NCBI GenBank assembly: GCA_964514655.1
Contig: CAZEQY010000001.1
Coordinates: forward strand, 62,001-126,000
Origin: SZAS-7 sp964514655
Lineage (GTDB): Bacteria > Chlamydiota > Chlamydiia > Chlamydiales > FEN-1388
Direction of reading: 5' to 3'
DNA: 64,000 bases
Shown here: piece by piece, positions 41,815 to 49,649 of the stretch
Numbering within the stretch: the stretch's first letter is position 1
Layout of the letters: every line of letters starts with the position of its first letter
Program-made: the position numbers and the translations under genes
Notes under the pieces: generated by a model
Seen by the model: the letters and a program-made list of their open reading frames with translations, nothing else
Databases searched by the model: none
What the model was told of the DNA's origin: nothing

Positions 41815-42953
41815 TAGAACATAAACCTCCGGCTATAGATGCTCTGTAAAATACCAAGTGCCATCATGGTACTCATTACACTAGAACCTCCATAGCTTAC
41901 AAGCACTAAAGGAATACCCGTGATCGGCAAAAGGCCACACATCATGCCAATATTTACGATAATATGCACAGCTAAAAATACCGAAATGCCTGCAGCTAAA
42001 AGTCTTCCAAAAGGATCTTTAGCAACGGCACTCACCTGAAAGCTACAGTAAATAAGCCCATAAAAAAGTATCAGCATACCCATTAAACCCAAAAAACCAA
42101 ACTCCTCCCCAAAGGCAGGAAATGCAGAATCTGTATAGGGAACAGGAAGTGACCCCCCGCGCGTATACTCACTTTCTTGAAACCCAACACCGGTTATACC
42201 TCCAATAGCAACAGCAGTGCTTGCAGCCTTTTGATGGTGAGTATCTGGATTTAGCCGCTCATACTGATATTCCTTGATAAACCGCAAAAAAAAGGGCCTT
42301 GCACCCTCATGTGAGACTATTCCGCTAAAAAATAAAAACACCACGCTTACAGCAAGTAGCGAAAGCCACAACATCCCACGCATAAGCCAGGGGGAGATAT
42401 CTCCAAAATAAAAAATCACAAACGTCATGGGATAAAGCACAAGCGCAGTACCAAGATCGGGCTGCTTTAAGATAAGTATAAACGGTATAACAAATATTAA
42501 AAGGCCGCCAAGAGCTGTTACAAGACTTCTAGATGAGGTGGCTCTTCGCTCTAAAAACCAGCTTAAAGCAATAACCAAAGCAAGTTTAGCATATTCTGAA
42601 GGCTGAAAATTATGCGAAATTATGCCTATACGGTACCAGCGATGGACATTTTGAATAGAATCCGTGAAAAAAAGCCCAACTAAAGATATAATACTTGCTA
42701 CATAAACAACCCATGCCCACTCGCGAAGCTTATTGTAATCAAATCCGGCAAAGAAGATAAATACAAGCCAGCCAATGCCAAACCACTGGATTTGGGTTTT
42801 TACCATAGGGGTAAAAAATGGCTCAGGACCTAAGTCAAAAGCAAGGGGACTTCCGGAGTATGAAGAAATGATGAGACAGCTTATTATCATGAGTGTCCAG
42901 ATAATAAACATTGCTCTAAAATCAATGCGTGTAAGGTACCTACTTGACCACAT
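41814..42953 (-). CDS. rodA: Rod shape-determining protein RodA (SEDS peptidoglycan glycosyltransferase)
   Basis: About 379 residues from ATG 42953; an ATG at 42986 is open but would overlap the birA start. Ten hydrophobic spans with SEDS signatures: WYRIGIISHNFQPSEYAKLA (the R..FQPSE motif), LKQPDLGTALVL, the GIVSHEGARPFFLR loop and late INIGMMCGLLPITGIPLVLVSYGG (shortened: GLLPITGIPLVLVSYGGSS). RodA polymerises glycan strands. Adjacent to birA, the Chlamydia CT725-CT726 pair as I recall. Chlamydiae lack a typical sacculus, so RodA here works with MreB-like division/envelope synthesis. Confidence 0.93.
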   Translation of the reverse strand: MWSSRYLTRIDFRAMFIIWTLMIISCLIISSYSGSPLAFDLGPEPFFTPMVKTQIQWFGIGWLVFIFFAGFDYNKLREWAWVVYVASIISLVGLFFTDSIQNVHRWYRIGIISHNFQPSEYAKLALVIALSWFLERRATSSRSLVTALGGLLIFVIPFILILKQPDLGTALVLYPMTFVIFYFGDISPWLMRGMLWLSLLAVSVVFLFFSGIVSHEGARPFFLRFIKEYQYERLNPDTHHQKAASTAVAIGGITGVGFQESEYTRGGSLPVPYTDSAFPAFGEEFGFLGLMGMLILFYGLIYCSFQVSAVAKDPFGRLLAAGISVFLAVHIIVNIGMMCGLLPITGIPLVLVSYGGSSVMSTMMALGILQSIYSRRFMF

Positions 42954-42966
42954 GAGGCCTCTTCTA
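42953..42966. promoter_or_regulatory. Palindromic GAGGCCTC between rodA and birA starts
   Basis: GAGGCCTC (42954-42961) lies between the two divergent ATG codons (rodA at 42953, birA at 42966). Its GAGG half can serve as a Shine-Dalgarno for the birA ATG (42966) on the plus strand, and on the minus strand it is close to the rodA ATG. With so little space, promoters must lie within the neighbouring genes. Confidence 0.4.
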
Positions 42967-43697
42967 TGAAGATACGATATTACCATTTAGCTTCTGTCAA
43001 TTCCACTAATACCTGGACAAAAGAGCATGCAGCTGATTTTGCACATGATGAATTAACAGCAGTCACTGCCGACGAACAAACAAATGGCCATGGCCGCTAT
43101 GGGCGCGTCTGGCATTCACCAAAAGGCAAAAACCTCTACCTAAGCTTAGGTTTTTTCCTGGATGACCCTGCCATAAAGCCTTTTGCCCTTTGCCAGCTTG
43201 CATCATTAACTCTGGAAGAGTTTTTTAAGCTCCACGGCATTCAAGCCAAGATCAAGTGGCCAAATGACCTACTTGTCGACGGCAAAAAAATCGTGGGCGT
43301 ACTTACTGAGCGTACGGAAGTGAACAATCTGCCCTTCATTGTGATAGGAATTGGCCTGAATGTCAACATGAATGCTGAAGAGCTTTCGGTTATTCCACAA
43401 AATGCTACTTCAATGGCTCTAGAAAAAAACCAAACCCTCTCTTTAGAAGCTGTGAAAGAGTTTCTCGTTCGCCTCTTTATAAAGCGTCTAGAAGAAGCAA
43501 AATGTAACAACTTCACAAATGTCTGGAGTCACTGGCAAAAAAGTCTAGAGTGGATGCTGCAACATCCCGTATGCATACAAACCACGGCAAAACGCATCCA
43601 AGGCAAGGTTATCGACCTCAACGCCGACGGCAGTCTCCTCCTAGAAGGCGCTGACGGCGCCACCCACACCATCCAAAGCGCAGATGTTAATCTGTAG
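42966..43697 (+). CDS. birA: Biotin-protein ligase (BirA, monofunctional)
   Basis: A 243-residue protein: SVNSTNTWTKEHA (S-T-N/Q-x-x), TADEQTNGHGRYGRVWHSPKG-type biotinyl-AMP binding loop (shortened: TNGHGRYGRVWHSP), LQQLASL..., IKWPNDLLVDGKKIVGVLTE with the catalytic Lys-Trp-Pro-Asn-Asp region, and VIGIGLNVNM. No N-terminal DNA-binding domain, so it is a plain ligase and not a repressor. It biotinylates acetyl-CoA carboxylase carrier. Divergent from rodA, with starts 12 bases apart. Confidence 0.95.
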   Translation: MKIRYYHLASVNSTNTWTKEHAADFAHDELTAVTADEQTNGHGRYGRVWHSPKGKNLYLSLGFFLDDPAIKPFALCQLASLTLEEFFKLHGIQAKIKWPNDLLVDGKKIVGVLTERTEVNNLPFIVIGIGLNVNMNAEELSVIPQNATSMALEKNQTLSLEAVKEFLVRLFIKRLEEAKCNNFTNVWSHWQKSLEWMLQHPVCIQTTAKRIQGKVIDLNADGSLLLEGADGATHTIQSADVNL

Positions 43698-43749
43698 ACA
43701 AAAATTACTTCGCTAGATAGATAGGATCCATGGAAACAAGGAGACTTCT

Positions 43750-44136
43750 ATGAAAGTAAAACTTAAAAAAAGAGTTATAATGGGTATTTGCTCTGCTGCT
43801 TTTATGAGCCAGCAGGTACTTGCTTTTGCCGGTTCTACACCACAGAGCATGCAAGCTGATGAGCAAATGGCTATGACAAATGATGAGCAAGCTTTTGCTG
43901 ACAACCTTACAGACGGTGCAAAAATGGCATTCATGAAGATGAATCATGAAGGCCGTACAATGGCTATGAGCATTGCAAAGCACGACTGCAAAGGCCAAAA
44001 CACATGCAAAGGCCAAGGCAAATGCAAATCAGACAAAAATAGCTGCAAAGGCCAAAACGCCTGCAAAGGTCAAGGTGGCTGCAAAACAAATGCAAATGAT
44101 GCCGTTTCTATGGCACAAAAACGAGCAAATTCATAA
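43750..44136 (+). CDS. Bufferin-like RiPP precursor with cysteine arrays (copper-binding peptide)
   Basis: A 128-residue secreted precursor. A signal peptide (VIMGICSAAFMSQQVLAFAG) is followed by a Met-rich acidic leader (MQADEQMAMTNDEQAF) and a core with six cysteines at about 80, 86, 92, 99, 105 and 111: two arrays of the form C-K-G-Q-N-x-C-K-G-Q-G-x-C. CKGQN/CKGQG motifs are typical of substrates of MNIO (DUF692) enzymes, most like the BufA2 type. The next two genes encode the MNIO enzyme and its partner, forming a bufABC operon. Bufferins are copper-chelating RiPPs. Good Shine-Dalgarno AAGGAG. Confidence 0.85.
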   Translation: MKVKLKKRVIMGICSAAFMSQQVLAFAGSTPQSMQADEQMAMTNDEQAFADNLTDGAKMAFMKMNHEGRTMAMSIAKHDCKGQNTCKGQGKCKSDKNSCKGQNACKGQGGCKTNANDAVSMAQKRANS

Positions 44137-44147
44137 ACTCGTCGTAT

Positions 44148-44167
44148 GGGGGCAACAACATGCCCCC
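44148..44167 (+). promoter_or_regulatory. Stem-loop containing the start codon of the MNIO gene
   Basis: GGGGGCA (44148-44154), loop ACAACA (44155-44160) and TGCCCCC (44161-44167); weaker pairs extend to about 44145/44170. The first A of ATG 44160 is the loop end and TG is in the stem, so the hairpin could occlude the ribosome site. It may keep enzyme synthesis below precursor synthesis, or shield the precursor mRNA. Confidence 0.55.
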
Positions 44168-45017
44168 GTACATTCTTATGAGAAAAAATAAAGACATTCC
44201 AAATCTCGGGATCGGCATAGGGCTTAGAATCCCGCACTATGAGTACATCTTTAGTCACTTTCCGGCTATTGACTGGTTTGAGATCATAAGTGAAAATTTT
44301 ATGATCGACGAAGGCCTGCCGCTAAAAAACTTGGAACGCATACTCGAGCACTACCCTGTCGTACAACATGGGGTAAATCTTGCAATAGGAAGTCCTGATA
44401 CCCTTGACTTTGACTACCTTGCAAAGCTTAAAAAACTTGCTCGAAAAACAAAAACGCCTTGGATTTCAGACCACCTTTGTTGGGGAAGGCTGCCGGGAGC
44501 GCACTTTCACGACCTTTTGCCCTTGCCATACACAAAAGAAGTTATAGACTATGTCGCAGAACGAGCAAAAATTGTTCAGGACTACCTTGAAGTGCCCTTT
44601 GCCCTTGAGAATCTCTCTTCATATGTGACCTTTACAGATGACATGATGCCTGAATGGGACTTTTATGCGGCGATCTGTGAAAAGGCAGATATCTTTATGA
44701 TGCTGGATGTAAATAATATCTACGTCTCAAGTCAAAACCATGGCTTTAGCCCAAAAGAATACTACCAAAACCTACCCCTAGATAGAGTTTTGCAGATACA
44801 TTTAGCAGGTCATAAACGAGCTGACGGCTACATCCTAGACACTCATGACAACTACGTCTGCGACGAAGTATGGAACATCTATAAAGATGTATATCCTCTT
44901 ACGGGCGGCGTTTCTACACTTTTAGAATGGGATGATAATTTTATTTCGTTTGAAGACACATGGCAAGAGGCACTAAAGGCAAAAGCCTTTCAACATACAC
45001 TTCAGGCTGCATTATGA
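44160..45017 (+). CDS. MNIO family (DUF692, BufB-type) multinuclear iron oxidase
   Basis: A 285-residue TIM-barrel enzyme. Signatures include GLRIPHYEYIF, WFEIISENFMID (E of the iron site), VVQHGVNLAIGSPDTLD, ISDHLCWGR, LENLSSYV, DVNNIYVSS and HLAGHKRADGYILDTH, all typical of DUF692 proteins. MNIO enzymes use a di/tri-iron centre and O2 to convert cysteines into oxazolone/thioamide or thiazole-like groups on precursor peptides. It lies 23 bases after the cysteine-rich precursor and overlaps the next gene in ATGA fashion. ATG 44178 is an alternative start. Confidence 0.92.
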   Translation: MPPYILMRKNKDIPNLGIGIGLRIPHYEYIFSHFPAIDWFEIISENFMIDEGLPLKNLERILEHYPVVQHGVNLAIGSPDTLDFDYLAKLKKLARKTKTPWISDHLCWGRLPGAHFHDLLPLPYTKEVIDYVAERAKIVQDYLEVPFALENLSSYVTFTDDMMPEWDFYAAICEKADIFMMLDVNNIYVSSQNHGFSPKEYYQNLPLDRVLQIHLAGHKRADGYILDTHDNYVCDEVWNIYKDVYPLTGGVSTLLEWDDNFISFEDTWQEALKAKAFQHTLQAAL

Positions 45018-45829
45018 GCTACGATCCAACAGTACCTGCGCGCCTTGCCACGATCCAGCGATGGTTTGGGGGCATCATCACCCAAAACATGTACAACACT
45101 CTTGAATATGATGAGGAGCCATCAACCTATATAGCCTCCACAGCCAATTTAAGCGCGTTAGAGCGCATGCAGATATATAACCAAAGCTACTGGCTGCGCC
45201 TTTTAGAGGCTCTACACGAAGTATACCCCTTTTTATCGCGTCTCTTTGGCAAAGCTAGCTTTGACGATGAAATAGGCGCTCCCTATCTTACTGCCCATCC
45301 ACCTGCACACTGGAGCCTTAACCTTCTTGGCAATGAACTTACTGCCTACTTACATAAAACATACCATGCAAAGGATAGAGAGCTTGTGCTAAAGGCTGCA
45401 GAAATAGACTGGGCATGCCAACACTGTTTTTTTGCTAAAGCTTTACCCGAAATCGACCTTATGCGTTTTAGTGATGATAAGGCAGAAGAGCTTTTATACC
45501 TACCCCTCAAGCTACAACCAACCGTACACCTCATCAAGACAAATGGCGACTACATGCACTTTAGAGAGGCCTTTTTAAAGCATGATCACGACTACTGGCT
45601 TGATAATGACTTTCCAAAGCTTGACAAAGAAACCCCCTATCACTTTATCCTCTACCGCAATAACCACCTCAACATCTCTTGGGACACTCTAGAGCCACTT
45701 GAATACGACATCCTCAAAAGCATAGAGCATGGCAAAACGCTAGATGAAGCACTAGCTACTGCCGAAGAATCAGAAGACATTGCCCTCTGGATCCAAAAAT
45801 GGCTCCTCTGCAAATGGCTCGCGCTCTAA
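45014..45829 (+). CDS. DUF2063-family MNIO partner protein (BufC-type)
   Basis: About 271 residues from ATG 45014, which overlaps the MNIO stop; an earlier open frame (44960) is internal to the MNIO gene. The N-terminal half is the DUF2063/RRE-like domain (YNQSYWLRLLEALHEVYPFL, here IYNQSYWLRLLEAL, with FLSRLFG and YLTAHPPAHWSLNLLGNELT). The C-terminal half is mixed alpha/beta. Partner proteins bind the precursor leader and bring it to the MNIO enzyme. It completes the precursor-MNIO-partner operon. Confidence 0.85.
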   Translation: MSYDPTVPARLATIQRWFGGIITQNMYNTLEYDEEPSTYIASTANLSALERMQIYNQSYWLRLLEALHEVYPFLSRLFGKASFDDEIGAPYLTAHPPAHWSLNLLGNELTAYLHKTYHAKDRELVLKAAEIDWACQHCFFAKALPEIDLMRFSDDKAEELLYLPLKLQPTVHLIKTNGDYMHFREAFLKHDHDYWLDNDFPKLDKETPYHFILYRNNHLNISWDTLEPLEYDILKSIEHGKTLDEALATAEESEDIALWIQKWLLCKWLAL

Positions 45830-45933
45830 CAAGCACCCTGTCTGTTCAGTTTAAAAGAAGACCATCAACGCCTTGCTGCATATCTAATGATCAGATATAC
45901 TTCGTGACGTATTATAATAAAAATGAGGACTTT

Positions 45934-46506
45934 ATGTCAGCACCAGTTGGGCCAAAGCGTGTATACACAGCAGAGGATATGCCTGCTAAAAAAGCTATCA
46001 AAAGTAATACTTTGGATTTTGAAGCAATAGAAGCAAAATACAATATAAAGCCCAGTGAAGTAGGACTGTTCGAAAGTTGGCCGCCGCCTAAAAACCAAGC
46101 GCCTCGTTCGCTTGAAGAGTTTTTAAAACTCCCTATTAAGCTTGATGAAAGTGAATTTACAGACCCACAGCAGTCATTTACAGGCACCTTTGAAACCGCC
46201 ATTAGTTTTGTGTTCGGTAGAATTCGAGCTATTGTAAAAGAATTTGGTGTTGATAGAGATGGTTCTATCCCTCTTGCAGTAAAAGACACTGACAGCATAA
46301 CTAATATGCTCTTAGCATTTTTAAGTAATGCAGATGTGCCTGACCATTGGAAAATTCCAAAACCACCTGAATATAAATACGGCATCTGCTCAGCCGAATA
46401 CTCTTCCACACAACACTGGAAGGGAGCCATTTTAAGCATTTTGTATGATCAAGGGTTGATTCAAGGATATGGTGCAAAAGGCAGCGAATGGTGGATTTTT
46501 CCGTAA
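45934..46506 (+). CDS. Hypothetical soluble protein
   Basis: A 190-residue protein from ATG 45934, with GAGG 5-8 bases upstream. Not recognised. N-terminus basic and polar (SAPVGPKRVYTAEDMPAKKA), middle with PPPKNQAPRSLEEFLKLP and a mixed helix/strand C-terminus (HWKGAILSILYDQGLIQGYG) ending in WWIFP. No signal peptide and no membrane span. The long open frame upstream to 45799 shares bases with the end of the previous gene and is not supported. Function unknown. Confidence 0.6.
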   Translation: MSAPVGPKRVYTAEDMPAKKAIKSNTLDFEAIEAKYNIKPSEVGLFESWPPPKNQAPRSLEEFLKLPIKLDESEFTDPQQSFTGTFETAISFVFGRIRAIVKEFGVDRDGSIPLAVKDTDSITNMLLAFLSNADVPDHWKIPKPPEYKYGICSAEYSSTQHWKGAILSILYDQGLIQGYGAKGSEWWIFP

Positions 46507-46650
46507 ATTTAAAAAGTTGCGGATGGACCTGTATCACATTTCACATACACTTCAGATTCTGAAAACTCATCAGGAGTATTTGGGGTCAATTGAGAGATGG
46601 CACCACAGCACTCTTCTGGATTATTATTGGCCGACCTAAAATGGGGATCT

Positions 46651-47787
46651 CTAACACTCACAAATATCGCACGTGTCGCAGTGGAGGCCGCCGCCGTCTT
46701 CGAGCATCTCAGAGGCAAATGGGGAGTGGATGTAGTAGACATGCTCTACACCATGGCTTTGGAGGATCTGAGTAAAGTACCCTTGCAGGTACTTTTCACC
46801 GGGAGTATCGTAGCCAAAAGCAAGCAAGAAGGTGTTTTGAGCGTCTGCATAGCCATGAATAGAATTCGTGTAGCAGATTGTTCTTATGTTGCTGCAAGAA
46901 TACTCTCCTGAAATAGATACTGGCTGAAAACCCTTTTCACTAAGTTCATTCTTTAAACGTTGCACCTTGTCGCGAGTTTTTATAGCCTTTTCTTTTGCAT
47001 CCTGAAGATAGTCCTTAAACCGCTCTCTCTCGCTCTCTAGCACTTGTGGATGGGCGATAAGCCTCTCTAATAGTCCTACAGCTTCATCGTAGTCTTGCAC
47101 AAGTACAGTGCCGCCCATCAAAGGGATAAGTGAAAGGTCAAGGTGATAGTCTAGCTGCTCAAAGTTTTCACCACCAATAGGCACTACCTTATCCTGAAAA
47201 GCCTCTTGAAAAAGCTCTGTCACCCTATCGAGAGGTTCTTGCAAAAGCAAATGACTTGCCACAATGTTATAGCCGCCAATAAGGTGGCATTTTTCTCCAT
47301 CGCGGCTCTCTGCCTTTAGTATATTGCCGCCTTGAAAGTACAGATTCGATACAACACAGTCAACATCACCTACCATCCCCATATCATACCCAGTAAATGT
47401 TCGCGCATCTACGGGTGTTCCCAAAAATTCTCTACCACTTTTTAGCTTGCAAATTTTCATTGCACTAGGGGTAATGTAGTCAAGTGTTTTGGCTGCTAGA
47501 TAGCAGGGAACTAGCCATCGTTTAGGAGTAACAGGATACGACCCATCGCGCACCCAACCTGAGTTAATAGGGTGCCCACCTGCAGAAAAGCCCTCAATCT
47601 TGCCTATTTTTTCAAGTGCGTGTAGCAAAGTGCCATCACTGCTATCCCCGGTATAGATGGTAACAATCTTCCAAAATGGCTTTCTATTAACCACCGGAAT
47701 AACGGTACTATCCGGTAATCCCAAAACAGCCATAACCTGACTATCTACAACTAGTGGTTTATGTAAACAAAAAGAAATCGGCTCCAT
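46651..47787 (-). CDS. Arginine deiminase/amidinotransferase-fold enzyme (guanidino-modifying enzyme)
   Basis: A 378-residue protein of the penta-propeller GME superfamily. Motifs: GWVRDGSYPV (the substrate-binding R-D region), YFQGGNILKAES (G-G-N), HLDLSLIPLMGG (catalytic H-x-D) and the end GGGLHCDTCDI with the catalytic Cys. The enzyme may deiminate arginine, agmatine or a peptidyl-arginine; which one cannot be decided. It diverges from the 47892 gene. A possible C-terminal continuation in another frame (to 46509) would need a +1 shift. The region is independent of neighbouring genes, so no pathway is evident. Confidence 0.8.
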   Translation of the reverse strand: MEPISFCLHKPLVVDSQVMAVLGLPDSTVIPVVNRKPFWKIVTIYTGDSSDGTLLHALEKIGKIEGFSAGGHPINSGWVRDGSYPVTPKRWLVPCYLAAKTLDYITPSAMKICKLKSGREFLGTPVDARTFTGYDMGMVGDVDCVVSNLYFQGGNILKAESRDGEKCHLIGGYNIVASHLLLQEPLDRVTELFQEAFQDKVVPIGGENFEQLDYHLDLSLIPLMGGTVLVQDYDEAVGLLERLIAHPQVLESERERFKDYLQDAKEKAIKTRDKVQRLKNELSEKGFQPVSISGEYSCSNIRTICYTNSIHGYADAQNTFLLAFGYDTPGEKYLQGYFTQILQSHGVEHVYYIHSPFASEMLEDGGGLHCDTCDICEC

Positions 47788-47891
47788 AGTAGCGCAATTA
47801 TATATTATACATACAATAAAAGTATATACAATTTGTTGGAGCCAAAATAGCCCAACATGCTACTATACCACACTAAAACAAGGAAGAATTT

Positions 47892-48233
47892 ATGGATCCA
47901 GCAACTGCTCAATCATACAATATACCAGCTGAATATCAAAAATCTTGGGGCACTATTGGAGTTGCCGTTATTCAAGACATAATAACATCCACCTCTGTCG
48001 CCACTGTACAGTTTGCAGATCGCGTACGAGAAGTGAGACTCTGCTACGCTACTCAGGACGCAAGAGAGCTTGCCGTATATAAAATATCTCAGATCGTATC
48101 TGGGCCCTGGTCACCTGTCGCTACAAGGGATGGTGATACTACTGTTGTTGTTACCTTGACTGCTGCACCTGACCCACTGAGAAAGAATTTCGATAATAGA
48201 AAGCCACCGATGCCATGGAATCTGAAGTTATAA
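47892..48233 (+). CDS. Hypothetical soluble protein
   Basis: A 113-residue protein without a recognisable family. Mostly predicted beta strands (GTIGVAVIQDIITSTSVATV, VREVRLCYATQDARELAVYK, TTVVVTLTA) ending in a Pro-rich RKPPMPWNLKL. No signal peptide. ATG preceded by AAGGAAG. It diverges from the deiminase-like gene and precedes the riboswitch-like region. Function unknown. Confidence 0.6.
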   Translation: MDPATAQSYNIPAEYQKSWGTIGVAVIQDIITSTSVATVQFADRVREVRLCYATQDARELAVYKISQIVSGPWSPVATRDGDTTVVVTLTAAPDPLRKNFDNRKPPMPWNLKL

Positions 48234-48340
48234 TTGAGTAATAAAGTGTACTTGTGATACCGTTGCACTTTTAAGGAATAAGAATGTCTAGCAAAGCATG
48301 TACAGTCAGCTGCGTGATTATTATGATCCACACCACAATG

Positions 48341-48422
48341 AGGTGCGGACCTAGGTAGCTTGCTATTGCTAAAATTAGGTTGATAACAGACCGCATCTCG
48401 AAAGAGATGCGGTCTTTTTTTT
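48341..48422 (+). promoter_or_regulatory. Riboswitch-like attenuator, copy 1 (with terminator)
   Basis: AGGTGCGG (48341-48348) and CCTA (48351-) can pair with CCGCATCT (48391-48398) and TAGG, forming an outer plus inner helix. The 3' strand of that helix can instead pair in GACCGCATCTC-GAAA-GAGATGCGGTC (48389-48414), an 11-bp stem with a GNRA loop and T8, a strong terminator. So two exclusive folds exist. Conserved unpaired GTAGC is shared with copy 2. No leader peptide rich in one codon is seen. Confidence 0.65.
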
Positions 48423-48466
48423 GGTTTGTTATGGAAGTTATAATTATTAGAATTATTTTTAAATCA

Positions 48467-48554
48467 AGGTGCGGGCCTATGTAGCGCGAAAAGAAGCAAT
48501 ATATAGGTTTTGTAGTGAGTACCGCACGCTCAAAAGGGTTGTGCGGTTTTTTTA
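48467..48554 (+). promoter_or_regulatory. Riboswitch-like attenuator, copy 2 (with terminator)
   Basis: Same architecture as copy 1, 126 bases downstream: AGGTGCGG (48467-48474), CCTA, GTAGC, ATAGGT, then ACCGCAC (48521-48527), which can pair either with the 5' GTGCGG or with GTGCGGT (48541-48547) in a terminator followed by TTTTTTATTTTTT. The brnQ ATG is at 48573. Tandem copies imply a steep or two-input control of brnQ. Confidence 0.65.
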
Positions 48555-48572
48555 TTTTTTACAGAGGATGTT

Positions 48573-49649
48573 ATGAAAAACAAATTTTTGTTGTTAGTTA
48601 GTGTAGGATTTGCGCTCTTTTCGATGTTTTTTGGATCGGGCAATTTGGTGTTTCCATTACAAGTAGGTGTTGAAAGTGGCGGAGAGGTATTTGCCGCATC
48701 GCTTGGAGTGCTTATAACATGCGTTATCTTTCCACTGCTGGGCATGTTTGGCATCGCCCTTTATAATGGCAGTGTGGAGGCATTTTTTAGCCTACTTGGC
48801 AAGCGGGGAACACTTCTTTTTTCTCTTGTAGCATTAGGGTTGATGGGGCCATTTGGGGTGTTAGCTCGATGTTTAACAGTTATACATGGGGCATCTGTCT
48901 TGCTCTTTCCTTGGCTTACTCTTAGTGCCACAAGTTTTGGGATATGCCTTGTTACCTATCTCTTAGCTGTGAATAAATCGCGTATAGTGCACGTTGTTGG
49001 TGCTTGGCTTACACCTTTTCTTTTAGCATCAATAGCCGCAATTGTCTTTTTTGCACTACACGAGGCATCTAGCCAGTCCATGACATCTGATGCCCTAGGG
49101 GCCTTTAAAACCGGCTTTTTTACCGGATATCAAACCATGGACCTTGTAGCTGCATTTTTCTTTTCCGGCTTTGTACTTGCGCAGCTTAAAAGCGAGGGTC
49201 ACACCACAAGCTTCTTTATAAAAGCCTCCTGTATAGCTGCTGGACTACTATACAGCGTCTACTTAGCATTAGTTACGCTTGGATGGCTCTATGCGCCCCT
49301 TTTAGCTAACGTACCTGCTCAGGAGATGTTTGGACGCGTAGCTCTTGCTTCTCTTGGATCATTTGGCGCGCCACTTGTTGCGATAGCTGTCGTTCTAGCA
49401 TGCCTTACAACAGCAATAGCGCTAGCTTCACTTTTTGCAGAGTTTTTGAATGTAAAGGTCTTTTCACGTCGCCTTGGTGAAAAGCGTTCACTGATGGCAA
49501 CGCTAGTTATAGCATTTTTTGTATCAAATCTTGAATTTTCGGGTATCGCCAACTTTCTTGGCCCTATCCTCGAGGCTGCCTATCCGGCATTGATAGCCGT
49601 AACGCTGTTTAACATATATCGAGCCAAAAGCATGAGAGTAGTCCAATGA
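48573..49649 (+). CDS. brnQ: BrnQ-type branched-chain amino acid/cation symporter (LIVCS family)
   Basis: A 358-residue protein with about 10-11 membrane spans. The start SVGFALFSMFFGSGNLVFPL is the family signature (FxMFFGAGNLIFPP), and GLMGPFGVLARCLTVIHGAS is the second conserved element. LIVCS members import Leu/Ile/Val by Na+ symport. At 358 residues it is shorter than the about 400-440 of many BrnQ proteins. Intracellular chlamydiae import these amino acids. The upstream tandem attenuators suggest regulated expression. Its stop overlaps the start of the ATP-grasp gene. Confidence 0.9.
   Translation: MKNKFLLLVSVGFALFSMFFGSGNLVFPLQVGVESGGEVFAASLGVLITCVIFPLLGMFGIALYNGSVEAFFSLLGKRGTLLFSLVALGLMGPFGVLARCLTVIHGASVLLFPWLTLSATSFGICLVTYLLAVNKSRIVHVVGAWLTPFLLASIAAIVFFALHEASSQSMTSDALGAFKTGFFTGYQTMDLVAAFFFSGFVLAQLKSEGHTTSFFIKASCIAAGLLYSVYLALVTLGWLYAPLLANVPAQEMFGRVALASLGSFGAPLVAIAVVLACLTTAIALASLFAEFLNVKVFSRRLGEKRSLMATLVIAFFVSNLEFSGIANFLGPILEAAYPALIAVTLFNIYRAKSMRVVQ

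Noticed and set aside
45912..46439. Antisense open frame of 175 residues opposite the 45934 gene
   Set aside because: The plus-strand frame has a good start signal and coding composition; the antisense protein shows no domain.
48339..48360. Possible leader peptide in the first attenuator (ATG AGG TGC GGA CCT AGG TAG)
   Set aside because: Only six codons, no Shine-Dalgarno, and copy 2 has no equivalent; the RNA folding explains the conserved bases better.
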